Below, piece by piece: positions 1-7,635 of a stretch of 64,000 bases of DNA. This stretch comes from Mesobacillus subterraneus (GTDB lineage Bacteria > Bacillota > Bacilli > Bacillales > Cytobacillaceae): positions 232,635-296,634 of the forward strand of contig NZ_RSFW01000010.1 of NCBI RefSeq assembly GCF_003937825.1. The letters are read 5' to 3'. How positions within the stretch are numbered: position 1 is the first letter of the stretch; the number at the start of each line of letters is the position of its first letter. The translations under genes were made by a program, and so were the position numbers. Under the pieces are notes generated by a model that was not told where the DNA came from, ran no database searches, and saw only the letters and a list, made by a program, of their open reading frames with translations.

Positions 1-829
1 CAAAATCGGTTAATTCTTTTTCTCCGGGCGGGACGACCGCAAGGACCCTGATTTCCCCGTCCTTTGGTGCGAGCAGGCCTGTATAAGGTGGCTTTGGAAC
101 AGCCTCCAGGTACTGGATCATTTTCGCTTTATCCTTTGTACTAAAATCCATGTCTTCATTATTGAACACAAAGTACACAGGAATGGTTGAAGGTGCCCAG
201 CTGCTTAACCCTGGAAACTCTTCTTTGACAAACTCAATATCATCGTATATTTCAAACCTTTCAAGCTGCTTTTTCGCTTCAGCAGGCAAATCATAGTTTG
301 CGCCTTCTCCTGATGGAACAACCGCCATAGCTGTAAGTGCTCCTTCTTTTTTTGCCAGCATGTCTCCATAATAATTCTGCTCCACGTTCAGCTTCAAATA
401 ATATGAAACAGAATCATTTTTCCATTCCGCATTGATAATTAAATAGACAATTCCCCAACTTTTGTAGCTGTATGGTATAGGAAAACCCTGCTGGTAGTCG
501 TAATCGGTTTGCTCTCTTGAAAAGCTGTCCCATTCACTGACCGTTATTTTTTCTGGCTGGCCACCTTCTGGAAAGGCGATTGTCAGGATGTTATCTTCCT
601 TTACCTTATCACCAGGTAACCCTGCGAGCATCTCTACTGGATTTTTAGTATTCTTCTTTGAGCCGCGCCAGTCATATGGCCCTGGATGAGCGTTGATGGA
701 AACGCCTTCAACAGAAATCTCCGGAATAGGAGGCTCTTCTTCTTTATAAATCTTATATTTGTCCAGAGCAAACACGATCAGAAACAAAATCACAAAGCTG
801 GTGGCATACATTAACATTTTCTTTTTCAT
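1..829 (-). CDS. Membrane-anchored extracytoplasmic protein, unknown (3' end outside window)
   Basis: An open frame runs from an ATG at 829, behind an AGGAGC ribosome site at about 834-839, to the left window edge without a stop (276 codons seen). The N-terminus is MKKK followed by one hydrophobic stretch (residues 5-22) and an acidic linker, so it is probably a signal anchor or uncleaved signal peptide with the rest outside the cell. The body contains the segments AHPGPYDWRG, YKSWGIVYLIINAEW and STIPVYFVF. I do not recognise a family and see no catalytic motif. It is transcribed in the same direction as cueP upstream, but a terminator and about 390 bp separate them, so it is probably a separate unit. 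The coding call is confident, the function unknown. Confidence 0.8.
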   Translation of the reverse strand, partial: MKKKMLMYATSFVILFLIVFALDKYKIYKEEEPPIPEISVEGVSINAHPGPYDWRGSKKNTKNPVEMLAGLPGDKVKEDNILTIAFPEGGQPEKITVSEWDSFSREQTDYDYQQGFPIPYSYKSWGIVYLIINAEWKNDSVSYYLKLNVEQNYYGDMLAKKEGALTAMAVVPSGEGANYDLPAEAKKQLERFEIYDDIEFVKEEFPGLSSWAPSTIPVYFVFNNEDMDFSTKDKAKMIQYLEAVPKPPYTGLLAPKDGEIRVLAVVPPGEKELTDF

Positions 830-1215
830 ATGAAGCTCCTATCTATCATGACGGAATAAATTCGATAATGAATTCGCAATCTCCTTTTCTTTGGCTGTGT
901 TAAATTCGGTTGATCCTGCAATCTGGTTCACGGTATGTTGGAACATAATTATAAGTTAAAGCCTGAATCAGCATAATTTACTGTGAAATAAAGAATTCCC
1001 GGCGACTGCCGAGGCTTGGAAAGGTGATAAAAGGTGCACATTCATTTTTGCCCGCGTCAAATGAGCTTCACTGCTATACTTTTTTAAACTAAACACTCTG
1101 TTAAACGTGATGTTAATTTCCGCTCCCCTACAATGCTCTTCTTCAACATAACTGCTTCATGAGTTTAATAAGAAAATTCAATAAATAGCGGCGGAAATCC
1201 TTTTTAAAAATGTCT
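830..1215. other. Intergenic region without recognisable gene
   Basis: About 390 bp between the start of the membrane-anchored unknown and the cueP terminator. It should contain the promoter of the downstream minus-strand gene, but I found no convincing -35/-10 pair, operator or hairpin. The only short open frame here (1143-1334, minus) covers the terminator hairpin and is not a credible gene. Confidence 0.4.
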
Positions 1216-1251
1216 AAAAAAAAGACCAAATCACTGACAGCAATTTGGTCT
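1216..1251 (-). terminator. Rho-independent terminator of cueP
   Basis: A perfect 9-bp inverted repeat, AGACCAAAT at 1223-1231 and ATTTGGTCT at 1243-1251, is followed on the minus strand by a run of eight T. It lies about 55 bp after the distal cueP stop codon. The terminator sits after the second half of the frame and none lies between the halves, which fits a single 178-codon gene. Confidence 0.85.
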
Positions 1252-1306
1252 ACAAAACTAATAACATTTCTATTTATTTCAGAACCAGTTATTTCTAAGG
1301 TATTTT

Positions 1307-1834
1307 TTACATAAGCTGCATTGTTGTAATGCAAGTCGGATCGTCTTTGAATGTGGAAATTTCAGATTCGACCGATTTGCCGTTGTGTTCAATCTTTGTC
1401 TTGAACTTTTGATCTCTTGGAAGCCACAGATCGATGAACCCGTTCTGGTGGGCGGTCATCTTCTCATCGACGATTACGTTTCCTTCCTGATCTTCAATAT
1501 ATACATCAAAATCATTATCTGCCATCTCACCTTGACAACCTGTCAAGCTATGATTCGTTCAAGGATGGGTTTGATCCTCATACGGCGCGATGGAGACGAA
1601 GAATTCTTCTTCTGATAGATCAATAACCTGCTTGTCGCCTTCACCTTTCGCAATGATCAATTCGTGTGAGGTGATGGAAGCATTATGGCCCTTAACCTTG
1701 CCTTTGCTGTAATCATTCACCATTTCCCTGATGTCCTGCTGTTTTTGGTCTGTCTTGGCAGATTCTTCGCCGCCACTACAACCAGCCAACAGACCGGCAG
1801 CCAATAACGCTACTCCGAGGAGTTTCATTTTCAA
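1307..1834 (-). CDS. cueP: CueP-family copper-binding lipoprotein with an in-frame TGA (probable selenocysteine)
   Basis: The frame reads through one TGA (1559-1561) to give a 175-residue lipoprotein. A signal peptide ends in LLAGC (lipid-anchored Cys19), followed by the CueP hallmarks FVSIAPY, DQTHP, TGCQGE, NGFIDLWLPRD and DPTCITTM. In known CueP proteins the HP motif is followed by a copper-ligand cysteine. Here that codon is TGA (residue 92) and the frame continues T-N-H-S-L-T-G-C. Residues 92, 100 and 168 have the spacing I recall for Salmonella Cys96, Cys104 and Cys172. A hairpin with a GGU loop directly follows (see 1531-1547). I infer insertion of selenocysteine; a nonsense mutation or sequencing error is the alternative. 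The start is a TTG at 1834 behind AGGGGGTG, with GTG 1843 and ATG 1828 also possible. Its role would be extracytoplasmic copper sequestration or delivery. Confidence 0.85.
1531..1547 (-). promoter_or_regulatory. Candidate bacterial SECIS hairpin inside cueP
   Basis: On the minus strand CTTGACA-GGT-TGTCAAG forms a perfect 7-bp stem with a GGU loop. Counting the T of TGA as 1, the stem occupies nucleotides 15-31 and the loop 22-24. In E. coli fdhF, as I recall it, the SECIS apical GGU is also at 22-24. The loop has G in its first two positions, as the bacterial SECIS consensus asks. It does not resemble a terminator, since no T-run follows. Confidence 0.8.
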
Positions 1835-1959
1835 TCCATTCACCCCCTGTCTTTCGAATTATGATTATATCATTATTTTAGTTGTAAAATATGCAGATTT
1901 TATCGAGAAATCATGCACATATTGTGACCGATACGGGGAGTGGTCATGCCGCTATAAGA

Positions 1960-1986
1960 AAAGAAGCTGGACAGTCCCAGCTTCTT
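1960..1986 (-). terminator. Terminator of the MFS transporter gene
   Basis: A perfect 10-bp inverted repeat, AAGAAGCTGG (1961-1970) and CCAGCTTCTT (1977-1986), starts immediately after the stop codon of the MFS gene. A T-rich tail follows on the minus strand. Confidence 0.8.
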
Positions 1987-3171
1987 CTATGCCTGGGCAG
2001 CCACGCTGCCAGATGATTTTATTTTACGATCATACACTACCGTTGTAAAAATGCCGATGAACATGAGGGCGATCAATACAGCAAACAGCATCGGCATGCC
2101 GTACAGATCGACAAGGATACCGCCCATCAGAGGGCCAAGCATCCTGCCTCCAGTCGCGGTGCTGTTGACGATTCCCTGGTAAAAGCCTTCGCGGCCCTTT
2201 GGCGCCAGGTCATTTGCAATGGTCGGCACTGCCGGCCAAATCAGCATTTCCCCGATGGTCAGGATGACCATTCCGACGACGAAGCCGGAAAATACCTGGG
2301 CTCCAGCGACAACTGCATAGGAAACCATGAAAATGACCATCCCGATGACAATTTGGAGCTTAAGCTTATTCTGGAATGGCTTGATCAGCCTGTTGACAAA
2401 AGGCTGACCAAGGACGATGAGCGCACCATTGACAGTCCAAAGCAGACTGTACTGATTCAAAGTGATGTTAAGTTCCTGTGTATAGGCAGCAATCGTAGTC
2501 TGCCATTGTACATATCCCACCCAGCAAAGAAGGTAGCCAACGGAAAGGATTAGCAGGGCAATAAGCTTCGTCCGGCTTTTGACCGTTCCATTTTCCTGTA
2601 GAATATTCGTTTGCTTAGCTGTCCGCGTATCGATGTTGCGATAGCCGAAAATCGCAATCATCATGAAAATCAGGTACATGGCTGCGTTCGCCATGAAGAT
2701 CAGCTGGAACGAGTAGGAAGCGACAAGCCCGCCAAGCGCGGCACCGACAGCTACCCCAAGGTTCTGGGCAACATAAATCGCGTTGAACGCTTTGCGGCCG
2801 CCTTCCTTCCATACCGACCCTGCCATTGCATACATAGCTGGGAACACGATTCCTGAACCAAAGCCAACTAGGGTCAAAAAGAAAATATATTGCGGCCAGC
2901 CCGGCCAGAGCGTTAGTCCCAGCAGCGCGAGAATGGTGATGCCAATTCCAAGAATAATAGATTTGTAGCCGCCAATTTTATCAAAAAGACTCCCGCCAAA
3001 CAGGTTGCCAATGACACTGGCAGCGGAATTCAGCATCAGTACGATCCCGGCAACGGACAATGATTTGCCCAGGTGCTCATGGATGTAGATGGTATTCAAA
3101 GGCCATAAAAAAGAAGAGCCAGTAACATTGACTGCCATCCCGATGATTAAAAGCCACAAGGCTCTAGGCAT
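1987..3171 (-). CDS. MFS transporter, drug:H+ antiporter-like
   Basis: A 394-residue integral membrane protein with about 12 hydrophobic segments in two halves split by a short charged loop near residues 180-200 (NIDTRTAKQTN). The first half carries the MFS loop 2-3 signature in the form GGSLFDKIGGYKSII (about residues 59-73), and PAMYAMAGS follows in the next segment. It ends in a short basic tail. These features fit the DHA1-type multidrug efflux group, but the substrate cannot be read from sequence. The ATG at 3171 has a purine-rich AGAAGG site upstream. It forms its own transcription unit, with a terminator at its stop and about 350 bp of intergenic DNA upstream. Confidence 0.85.
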   Translation of the reverse strand: MPRALWLLIIGMAVNVTGSSFLWPLNTIYIHEHLGKSLSVAGIVLMLNSAASVIGNLFGGSLFDKIGGYKSIILGIGITILALLGLTLWPGWPQYIFFLTLVGFGSGIVFPAMYAMAGSVWKEGGRKAFNAIYVAQNLGVAVGAALGGLVASYSFQLIFMANAAMYLIFMMIAIFGYRNIDTRTAKQTNILQENGTVKSRTKLIALLILSVGYLLCWVGYVQWQTTIAAYTQELNITLNQYSLLWTVNGALIVLGQPFVNRLIKPFQNKLKLQIVIGMVIFMVSYAVVAGAQVFSGFVVGMVILTIGEMLIWPAVPTIANDLAPKGREGFYQGIVNSTATGGRMLGPLMGGILVDLYGMPMLFAVLIALMFIGIFTTVVYDRKIKSSGSVAAQA

Positions 3172-3443
3172 GAAAAACGCCTTCTTTCATTAAAATATTC
3201 ATGCGCCACAGACGTAAGGGCTTGGCGCTGTTCAAGTCATTAAATTTCGGATACCAAAGTAATTTTAGTGGTTTTTAAGTGGGGTTGCAATAGGATGAAG
3301 GAATGTTTTTGAAGTTGAAATTTTCTATTTTTTCTCTCTTTATCTGGTAAAAACTCTCTGTTTCTTCCAGCTTACGAAAATGGGGTTCACCAATTGAATC
3401 CTCCTTTTCCAATTACCAGCCTTGACACCTCAGAAAATTTCTG
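3172..3443. other. Intergenic region, promoter side of the MFS gene
   Basis: AT-rich DNA between the MFS gene and the nrfA terminator. It must hold the MFS promoter, but no hexamer pair was convincing. I see no open frame, RNA gene or repeat. Confidence 0.4.
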
Positions 3444-3491
3444 CAAAACTAAAGAAAACACCGTACAAACTACCATTTGCACAGTGTTTTC
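3444..3491 (-). terminator. Terminator of the ccm-nrf operon
   Basis: GAAAACAC (3454-3461) pairs with GTGTTTTC (3484-3491) around a long loop. A T-rich tail (TTTAGTTTT) follows on the minus strand. It lies about 30 bp after the nrfA stop codon. Confidence 0.65.
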
Positions 3492-3522
3492 TTAGTTATT
3501 TATTCTCTAAATTTACTATTCT

Positions 3523-4959
3523 CTATTTTTTCGGAGCAGGCTGTTGTGCCGGGAAGTAACTGTTGATTGCTTTCTCTTTCTTCTTGAAGTTATCCTTCTC
3601 GTCGTATACAGCCTTCTTCACTTTTTCAATCTCCGTTTTGACTTCTTCCAGGTTTACACCTTTCTTTGTCAATTCTTCAATCGCTAGATTGATGGCTGCA
3701 TTTGATTCTTCAATTGAAACCCTCAACGAATCCATTGCTCCCTGCGGGTTATGGAATCCTGCCGCACTTTCAGCTGCTACGATATCCCAGAACCATTGCC
3801 CTTTTCTGATATGTTCTTGAGCTTCCTTGATTTTCGCTTCACTCACTCCGGATGTGATCATTTTATTGACATAGTAGTGTGACGTGATCGAAATATCCTC
3901 TGCCTTATGAAGAGCTTCCATATGTGTATCCTGAATGTTCAGCACACGCTCCTTCAAATCATCGAGATCGCGGTTGCTGTGGCAAGTCGCACATGATTGA
4001 TCCATTGTTTTCAATGGGGAAGTCCACCAGTGTGAACTGATTTTCTTCTTTCCGCCCTCTACACGATCATACGGCATGTGACAGTCTGAACATGTAACGC
4101 CGGCCTGGCCATGCGGTCCTTCAATATGGGTCTCATAGTCAGGGTGCTGGGCTTTCAGCATCGGTGTTCCTGAAACGTTGTGAATCCAGTCCTTCTCAAA
4201 GCCCTGTTCTTTTGCGGTCGTTTCATAGTATTCATACATATCTTCAGGCTTAAAGCCGTTTGCCCATGGGAAAGTAACCTCTCCATTGTCAGCAGCGAAG
4301 TAGTACTCAACGTGGCACTGTCCGCAAACATAGTTTCTCATGTCATTCTTTGTTGGGTTAGACATATCGATGCCCTGTGATTCCATTGCCTTGATGAAGC
4401 TTGGACGTGTGATGCGAAGATCCATCGTCTGCGGATCATGGCAGTCAGAGCAGCCGATTGGGGAATGTCCCATTGCTTCTGCTTTCGGCCAGATGTCCTC
4501 ATTAAAGCTGCCGCCCCAATAATCGTCGCCCATTTCCTCGATCATGTGAGGAACAGCGGTCGATTTACAGGTCAGGCAAGAGCCGATTGACTTGTCTGTG
4601 ATACGTGCGATTGCACGGACATCTTCATTTGCATAGATGTGGCCGCGATCTTCGTTATATTCAGTTGCAAAGCCGTATCCATTAAACAGGACAGGCAGAT
4701 AAGGTTCTTTGTCGTGGTCGAACTTGCTTCGCTTCACGGAACCACTGTATTTGGTATCTTCCATTCTATCATTCTTTTTATAGCTGTCATATTGAAGCGG
4801 GAAGAGGTCCTTGAAGGCCTCATTGCTTATTTCATCTTTGCTGAGCCCCGTTTTCAGCTCGTCGGCTGAAGTTGCTTTTTCCTCTGAGCCGGAGCAGCCT
4901 GTTATGATGAGCATGACAGCCGCGAGAAGCAAATATGCCCAGCGGAAATGTCTAGCCAT
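3523..4959 (-). CDS. nrfA: Ammonia-forming cytochrome c nitrite reductase, catalytic subunit
   Basis: This pentaheme enzyme reduces nitrite to ammonium with six electrons. The 478-residue protein starts with a lipoprotein signal (LIITGC, Cys22), so it is tethered to the outer face of the membrane as expected in a Gram-positive. Heme motifs are CLTCK (128-132), the diagnostic CXXCK of the NrfA active-site heme, then CSDCH (170-174), CGQCH (212-216), CSDCH (290-294) and CATCH (323-327). The Tyr after the third motif (CHVEYY) and the HPDYETH segment match the NrfA active site. It overlaps nrfH by 8 bp, which suggests coupled translation. It is the last gene of the Fnr-boxed operon. Assignment is very secure. 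Confidence 0.96.
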   Translation of the reverse strand: MARHFRWAYLLLAAVMLIITGCSGSEEKATSADELKTGLSKDEISNEAFKDLFPLQYDSYKKNDRMEDTKYSGSVKRSKFDHDKEPYLPVLFNGYGFATEYNEDRGHIYANEDVRAIARITDKSIGSCLTCKSTAVPHMIEEMGDDYWGGSFNEDIWPKAEAMGHSPIGCSDCHDPQTMDLRITRPSFIKAMESQGIDMSNPTKNDMRNYVCGQCHVEYYFAADNGEVTFPWANGFKPEDMYEYYETTAKEQGFEKDWIHNVSGTPMLKAQHPDYETHIEGPHGQAGVTCSDCHMPYDRVEGGKKKISSHWWTSPLKTMDQSCATCHSNRDLDDLKERVLNIQDTHMEALHKAEDISITSHYYVNKMITSGVSEAKIKEAQEHIRKGQWFWDIVAAESAAGFHNPQGAMDSLRVSIEESNAAINLAIEELTKKGVNLEEVKTEIEKVKKAVYDEKDNFKKKEKAINSYFPAQQPAPKK

Positions 4960-5476
4960 TGTTCATCGTACCTCCTTTATTTTCTAAGAGCTCACCTGGT
5001 TTCGGCGGTTTAAAATAATCCTCTGTCTTGAAGCCTTTTCCGTGCGGAACGGCCTGGTGGCAGCTTGAGCAGCTGTCCTTGGCGTCGTGAGAAACGTTCT
5101 GCAATGTATTTTCATGGCAGCTGATGCAGTTCTCGTTGATGACTTCATGGGAACCTTCAGTAGCGTGCAGCACCTTCGGGATCTTTGCTTCACCAAGTGT
5201 ATTGAAATACACATGTGTCATCCCGGCCTTTGCCTTATAGGTGTACTTATTAACTACGGTATCATGCGGCAAATGGCAGTCACCGCAGGCAAGTCCGGCG
5301 TGGTTGGAATCGGAAAATGAGTCATGGACCTCCGTCATGATATGGCAGCTGCTGCAGAATTCCGGTGAATCTGTGTAAGCAAGCGTTTTGACCGTGACGA
5401 CAGATACAATGATTCCAGCAAACACGCCGATGAATAACAGCATTTTTTTGTCTATTCCCAGTAGCTTTTTCAGCAT
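4952..5476 (-). CDS. nrfH: Tetraheme cytochrome c, menaquinol dehydrogenase subunit of nitrite reductase
   Basis: A 174-residue NapC/NirT-family protein with one N-terminal membrane helix (about residues 12-32) and four CXXCH motifs: CSSCH, CGDCH, CISCH and CSSCH. NrfH oxidises menaquinol in the membrane and passes electrons to NrfA. The residues after the first motif (CSSCHIMTEV) keep the methionine that ligates heme 1 in known NrfH structures. Translation of nrfA starts inside its end, and a ResA-like gene lies 88 bp upstream. Menaquinol would come from the men genes at 40-49 kb. Confidence 0.95.
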   Translation of the reverse strand: MLKKLLGIDKKMLLFIGVFAGIIVSVVTVKTLAYTDSPEFCSSCHIMTEVHDSFSDSNHAGLACGDCHLPHDTVVNKYTYKAKAGMTHVYFNTLGEAKIPKVLHATEGSHEVINENCISCHENTLQNVSHDAKDSCSSCHQAVPHGKGFKTEDYFKPPKPGELLENKGGTMNNG

Positions 5477-5564
5477 CCTTTTTCACCTCCCTTATTGCCT
5501 ATAAAATCGGATGCCTGTGCAGCATCTCGCAATCTATTAAAACACTAGCGTGTTTTAACCAGGG

Positions 5565-6071
5565 TCATGGTGAAACCTTTTCGGAGATCATCTGGATTAA
5601 ATTTTCTTTGGTTGTCGGGCCAGAAAAGCGTTCAACGATGATTCCATTTCCATCGATGATGATGGTTTCAGGCTGGCCGATGACATTATAATCCTTTGAA
5701 ATCTCTTCTTTTGTGTCTAAAAGGTAGGTCAACTGCGATCCGCTTTCCCCGATATATTTATCCATCCGTTTTTTGGACTCGCCTTTTGCTAGGATCAAAA
5801 GCTTGGCATCTTTGTACTCCTTGCCGAATGCCTCCAGTTCCGGAGCTTCGTCAATGCAGGGACCGCACCATGTCGCGAAAAAATTCAGGACGACGGGCTG
5901 GCCCTTGAAATCTGATAGCTTATATACTTTTCCGTCGACATCCTTCAATTCAAAGTCGATGGCCTGATCGCCAGGCTGGGCTGCTACTTTTCCGCCCAGT
6001 CCGCTGACCAGGAAGCCAAGCACTCCGATTACGGCAGCAATCACAATGATTGGACCCAGTTTTTTGCCCAT
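5565..6071 (-). CDS. ResA/CcmG-like membrane-anchored thioredoxin
   Basis: A 168-residue TlpA/ResA-family thiol-disulfide oxidoreductase. It has one N-terminal helix (about residues 6-26), then a thioredoxin fold with the active site WCGPC (Cys69 and Cys72) and the cis-proline loop GQPETIII. In cytochrome c maturation such proteins reduce the CXXCH cysteines of apocytochromes before heme attachment. In this operon it takes the CcmG place. I chose the ATG at 6071, with GGGTGAGG just upstream; an in-frame GTG at 6107 would add 12 residues and overlap ccmD. B. subtilis ResA works with System II (ResBC), whereas here it sits with System I genes. Confidence 0.88.
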   Translation of the reverse strand: MGKKLGPIIVIAAVIGVLGFLVSGLGGKVAAQPGDQAIDFELKDVDGKVYKLSDFKGQPVVLNFFATWCGPCIDEAPELEAFGKEYKDAKLLILAKGESKKRMDKYIGESGSQLTYLLDTKEEISKDYNVIGQPETIIIDGNGIIVERFSGPTTKENLIQMISEKVSP

Positions 6072-6088
6072 TTTCCTCACCCGCTTTT

Positions 6089-6220
6089 TTAAAAATCTGA
6101 ATTCCACTCTTCAAGAAGCTCAAGTTCCTTTTTCAGCTGTTTCTGACGGCGTCCAAGAACCACTACATAACCAGCGATCAACGTCCAGATAACGGAATAA
6201 GCCATGAATAGATAAGTCAT
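6089..6220 (-). CDS. ccmD: CcmD-like small membrane protein
   Basis: A 43-residue frame starting at an ATG preceded by a strong AGGAGG site. One membrane helix (about residues 3-22) is followed by a very charged tail (GRRQKQLKKELELLEEW). CcmD proteins are short, with exactly this topology, and link CcmE to the CcmABC complex for release of holo-CcmE. The position directly after ccmC supports the name, since sequence conservation in CcmD is low. The downstream thioredoxin starts 17 bp after its stop. Confidence 0.82.
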   Translation of the reverse strand: MTYLFMAYSVIWTLIAGYVVVLGRRQKQLKKELELLEEWNSDF

Positions 6221-6241
6221 TTTGCATTCCTCCTAATAAAT

Positions 6242-6952
6242 TTATCCTGCCAGCTTTTCGATTGCTTTCGATTTTGCCTTTTTGACGATATGTCTCATCT
6301 TTTCAATTTCGATTCCCTTGCGCATCAGGAAGATGTACAAGAGCGTGATCGTGAATACCGAGAACAGCAGGGCAACTAGCATATCAGGTTCAATGCCTCC
6401 GCCTGACTGATTCTTTCCTTCGCCGAATACGACTGGATGGAGCTTCGTATTCCACCAGCGAATTGCCATGAATACGATTGGAACATTGATGACACCGACG
6501 ATGCCGAATACCGCTGATAACCTGGCAATCTTCTCATTTGAGCCATCCATCTTGCGGACAAACAGGTAAGCCACATAAATGAACCAGAGAATTAGTGTCG
6601 TAGCAAGACGCGGTTCCCATGTCCACCATGTATTCCAGCTGGATTTCCCCCAGATCATCCCGGTGATCAGCGTGATTGTAGTGAAAAGGACACCGATTTC
6701 AGCCGAGATTCCTGCATTGATATGATGCTGGATTCTCGGTTTGATCAGGACCCTCACGCTGTAGTAGCCGACAACGCCGAACGCAAGGAACGCAACCCAG
6801 GCACTTCCCACATGGAAGTAAAAGATTTTCTGTGTTTCACCCATGACCTTCTCGACTGGCGACCAAATAAAAATTAAATAAAGCGCGATAAAAAATGATG
6901 GAACTAGTGTATAAAACAACAGACGGTCGATCATACCTGAAGTCTTTTTCAT
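6242..6952 (-). CDS. ccmC: Heme exporter/handling protein CcmC
   Basis: A 236-residue membrane protein with six predicted helices and the tryptophan-rich WWD motif WGKSSWNTWWTWEPRL (101-116). It is flanked by the two expected external histidines, in YFHVGSAW (His47) and KLHPVV (His172). CcmC presents heme to the chaperone CcmE. The ATG at 6952 has GGAGG 8 bp upstream and overlaps the ccmB stop by one base (TGATG), so the two are translationally coupled. An upstream in-frame start (6991) is inside ccmB and less likely. Confidence 0.93.
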   Translation of the reverse strand: MKKTSGMIDRLLFYTLVPSFFIALYLIFIWSPVEKVMGETQKIFYFHVGSAWVAFLAFGVVGYYSVRVLIKPRIQHHINAGISAEIGVLFTTITLITGMIWGKSSWNTWWTWEPRLATTLILWFIYVAYLFVRKMDGSNEKIARLSAVFGIVGVINVPIVFMAIRWWNTKLHPVVFGEGKNQSGGGIEPDMLVALLFSVFTITLLYIFLMRKGIEIEKMRHIVKKAKSKAIEKLAG

Positions 6953-7635
6953 CAGGATCCCTCCATAATAAATTCGAATAGGAAAAAGCAAGCTGCCAGG
7001 AATAACAGGTCATAAGCAGACATCAGGCGGAGCCAGGAAACAGCATCGCCAATCGTTTCGTTTTCTAGGACGATTCTTGTCGCCTGCACCGCGGCAATCA
7101 TCAGCGGGCTCAGCAGCGGCAGCAGCAACACCGGCAGCAGCATTTCGCTGTTCTTCGCATTCGCTGAAAGAGCCGCCAGGAATGTTCCGACGATGATAAA
7201 GCCGAGTGTTCCAATCACCACCACAAGGAAGAACCAGCTGATTTTTCCAAAAAAGCGATAGTCGAACAGCAGGAACAGCACCGGGATACTGACCAGCTGT
7301 ACCGCTGTGACGAGCAGGAAATTCGCTAGCACCTTACCAAGATAGATGCTGGATGGATCGATTGGAGCAGATCGCAATCCTGTCAGCGCATCGTTTTCAT
7401 GCTCAGAAAGGAAGGAACGGTTCAGCCCGAGTATTCCCGAGAACACGGTAATTAGCCAGACAAGCCCGGGGATGACGGCTTTCACCATATTATTGGTCGG
7501 ATCGAACGCAAAGCTGAAGATCAGGACGACGAGACTCGAGAAGATGACCATCATTCCGATTGTCTGCTTCGTCTTGATTTCATTGCTGAGATCCTTGCTC
7601 GCGATGATCCAGGCATCTTTCAGGATGGACATCAT
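6952..7635 (-). CDS. ccmB: Heme exporter ABC permease CcmB
   Basis: A 227-residue integral membrane protein with about six helices. It has the CcmB-type cytoplasmic segment LNRSFLSEHENDALTGL (about residues 71-87) after helix 2. With CcmA it forms the ABC complex that uses ATP to release holo-CcmE from CcmC/CcmD. It overlaps ccmA by 4 bp at its start and ccmC by one base at its end. The ATG at 7635 follows AGGTGAAGGGAAC. Confidence 0.93.
   Translation of the reverse strand: MMSILKDAWIIASKDLSNEIKTKQTIGMMVIFSSLVVLIFSFAFDPTNNMVKAVIPGLVWLITVFSGILGLNRSFLSEHENDALTGLRSAPIDPSSIYLGKVLANFLLVTAVQLVSIPVLFLLFDYRFFGKISWFFLVVVIGTLGFIIVGTFLAALSANAKNSEMLLPVLLLPLLSPLMIAAVQATRIVLENETIGDAVSWLRLMSAYDLLFLAACFFLFEFIMEGS

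Noticed and set aside
1307..1546. Separate small gene starting at the TTG at 1546, with 1559-1843 as a second gene
   Set aside because: The two parts are in one frame and together make one CueP domain. The second part has no ribosome site or signal peptide, and the TGA replaces a single conserved residue. A pseudogene with a nonsense mutation remains possible but explains the hairpin less well.
5565..6107. Thiol protein as an additional selenoprotein
   Set aside because: Its active site is an ordinary CGPC with two cysteine codons. No other gene in the window has an in-frame TGA flanked by conserved coding sequence.
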